A DNA stretch of 64,000 bases from Liquorilactobacillus sicerae (lineage in GTDB: Bacteria; Bacillota; Bacilli; Lactobacillales; Lactobacillaceae): assembly GCF_029916425.1 (NCBI RefSeq), contig NZ_JAHAVQ010000002.1, positions 1-64,000 on the forward strand. The letters are read 5' to 3'. The first letter of the stretch is position 1. Every line of letters starts with the position of its first letter. Below are positions 63,623 to 64,000 of the stretch, piece after piece. The notes beneath the pieces were generated by a model that searched no databases, was not told the DNA's origin, and worked only from the letters and a program-made list of their open reading frames with translations. Made by a program: the position numbers and the translations under genes.

Positions 63623-64000
63623 TGATTTGGGATTCGACTTGGATGACAAGTCAGATAAATCAACTGATGATGACGACCGAGCTCTTGCAATAACTTCAGA
63701 CCACCTTGCAATTTTGCTTGATCCAGATTGACAAATGGATCATCAAAAATAATTAGTGGCTGTTCATTTGGATACATGGCATCAATTAATGCCATCCGCC
63801 GACAAATTCCAATCAGGTCTTGGTAGCCTTCACTTAAGAACTCAATCTCATGCCTAGTTCCCGCTTCTTTGGCTGTCATTTTTAATTTTGAATCCATTTG
63901 ATATTCATGCTGATCATCGGTTGCTAATAAAGTATGATAGTGATCAAAGGCTTGTTTCAACGGCTGCATATAACGCGCTGAGAAATTATCTTTAGCTTTA
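63607..64000 (-). CDS. C-terminal end of a YhaN-like SMC/AAA ATPase (cut by window edge)
   Basis: The frame is open through the right edge (it continues ...AKDNFSARY before the first Met at 63969), so only about 130 C-terminal residues are visible. They carry an ABC-type ATPase end: EFLSEGYQDLIGICRRMALID as a degenerate signature motif, LIIFDDPFVNLDQAKLQGG as Walker B and D-loop, and LIYLTCHPSRI as the switch region with His. This matches YhaN/RecN-SMC-type ATPases, which in Bacillus pair with the nuclease YhaM. The partner is outside the window. Confidence 0.72.
   Translation of the reverse strand, partial: KAKDNFSARYMQPLKQAFDHYHTLLATDDQHEYQMDSKLKMTAKEAGTRHEIEFLSEGYQDLIGICRRMALIDAMYPNEQPLIIFDDPFVNLDQAKLQGGLKLLQELGRHHQLIYLTCHPSRIPNQKQQN

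Overview
The window is low-GC Gram-positive DNA, most likely from a lactic acid bacterium of the Lactobacillaceae. The evidence is strong GGAGG ribosome binding sites with several TTG or GTG starts, a CtsR box before clpE, a CIRCE-like site before hsp20, a ptsHI operon, a lipoteichoic acid glycolipid-anchor operon, SpxB-type pyruvate oxidase, and DUF1827 and YkuJ proteins typical of Lactobacillales. Species cannot be fixed from the sequence alone. A fairly complete oxidative TCA branch (aconitase, citrate synthase, isocitrate dehydrogenase) is unusual for this group.

Layout. 1-2050: gene-poor decayed DNA with an eroded IS30-type transposase. 2059-7815 (minus): envelope operon of two glycolipid glycosyltransferases, a flippase-like membrane protein, ykuJ and ltaS. 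8003-9993 (minus): ptsH-ptsI with a cre-like box. 10512-14347 (plus): clpE under CtsR, a DUF1827 protein and a MucBP-like protein. 14492-22166 (minus): prfC, a CorC/HlyC protein, a TagH-like protein whose ATPase motifs are lost and which carries LysM, an AI-2E family permease, a DUF402 phosphatase and an RlmD-type methyltransferase. 22253-26998: recX, YihY, LysM protein, galU, map, flavodoxin. 27050-27885: a wrecked O-acetylhomoserine sulfhydrylase gene. 27933-31529 (plus): YitT, then an oligo-1,6-glucosidase/LacI operon with a perfect palindromic operator. 31595-36684 (minus): acnA-citrate synthase-icd operon. 36967-45223 (minus): an MviM-like oxidoreductase and, separated by a terminator, a seven-gene operon (RocB-like M20 peptidase, amidinotransferase-fold guanidino hydrolase, complete amino-acid ABC importer, class III and HisC-like aminotransferases) that reads as a catabolic route for a guanidino amino acid. 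45581-49104 (minus): heterodimeric ABC exporter whose catalytically competent subunit is broken by one extra base in Walker A. 49419-53432 (plus): sugar porter, glycosyltransferase, DUF554, Hsp20. 53717-57929 (plus): TetR regulator with tandem operators and a second, intact heterodimeric ABC exporter. 58076-60324: tRNA-Ala(CGC), then a lone protein with an HhH-like segment and a PD-(D/E)XK-like domain (candidate defence nuclease), and a small hypothetical gene. 60961-63575: two small proteins and pyruvate oxidase. 63607-64000: C-terminal end of a YhaN-like ATPase cut by the window edge.

Most genes are housekeeping or metabolic. The least explained parts are the guanidino-compound operon, the lone nuclease-like gene beside the tRNA, and the TagH-like pseudo-ATPase. 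No CRISPR array, rRNA gene, prophage or replication origin was seen.
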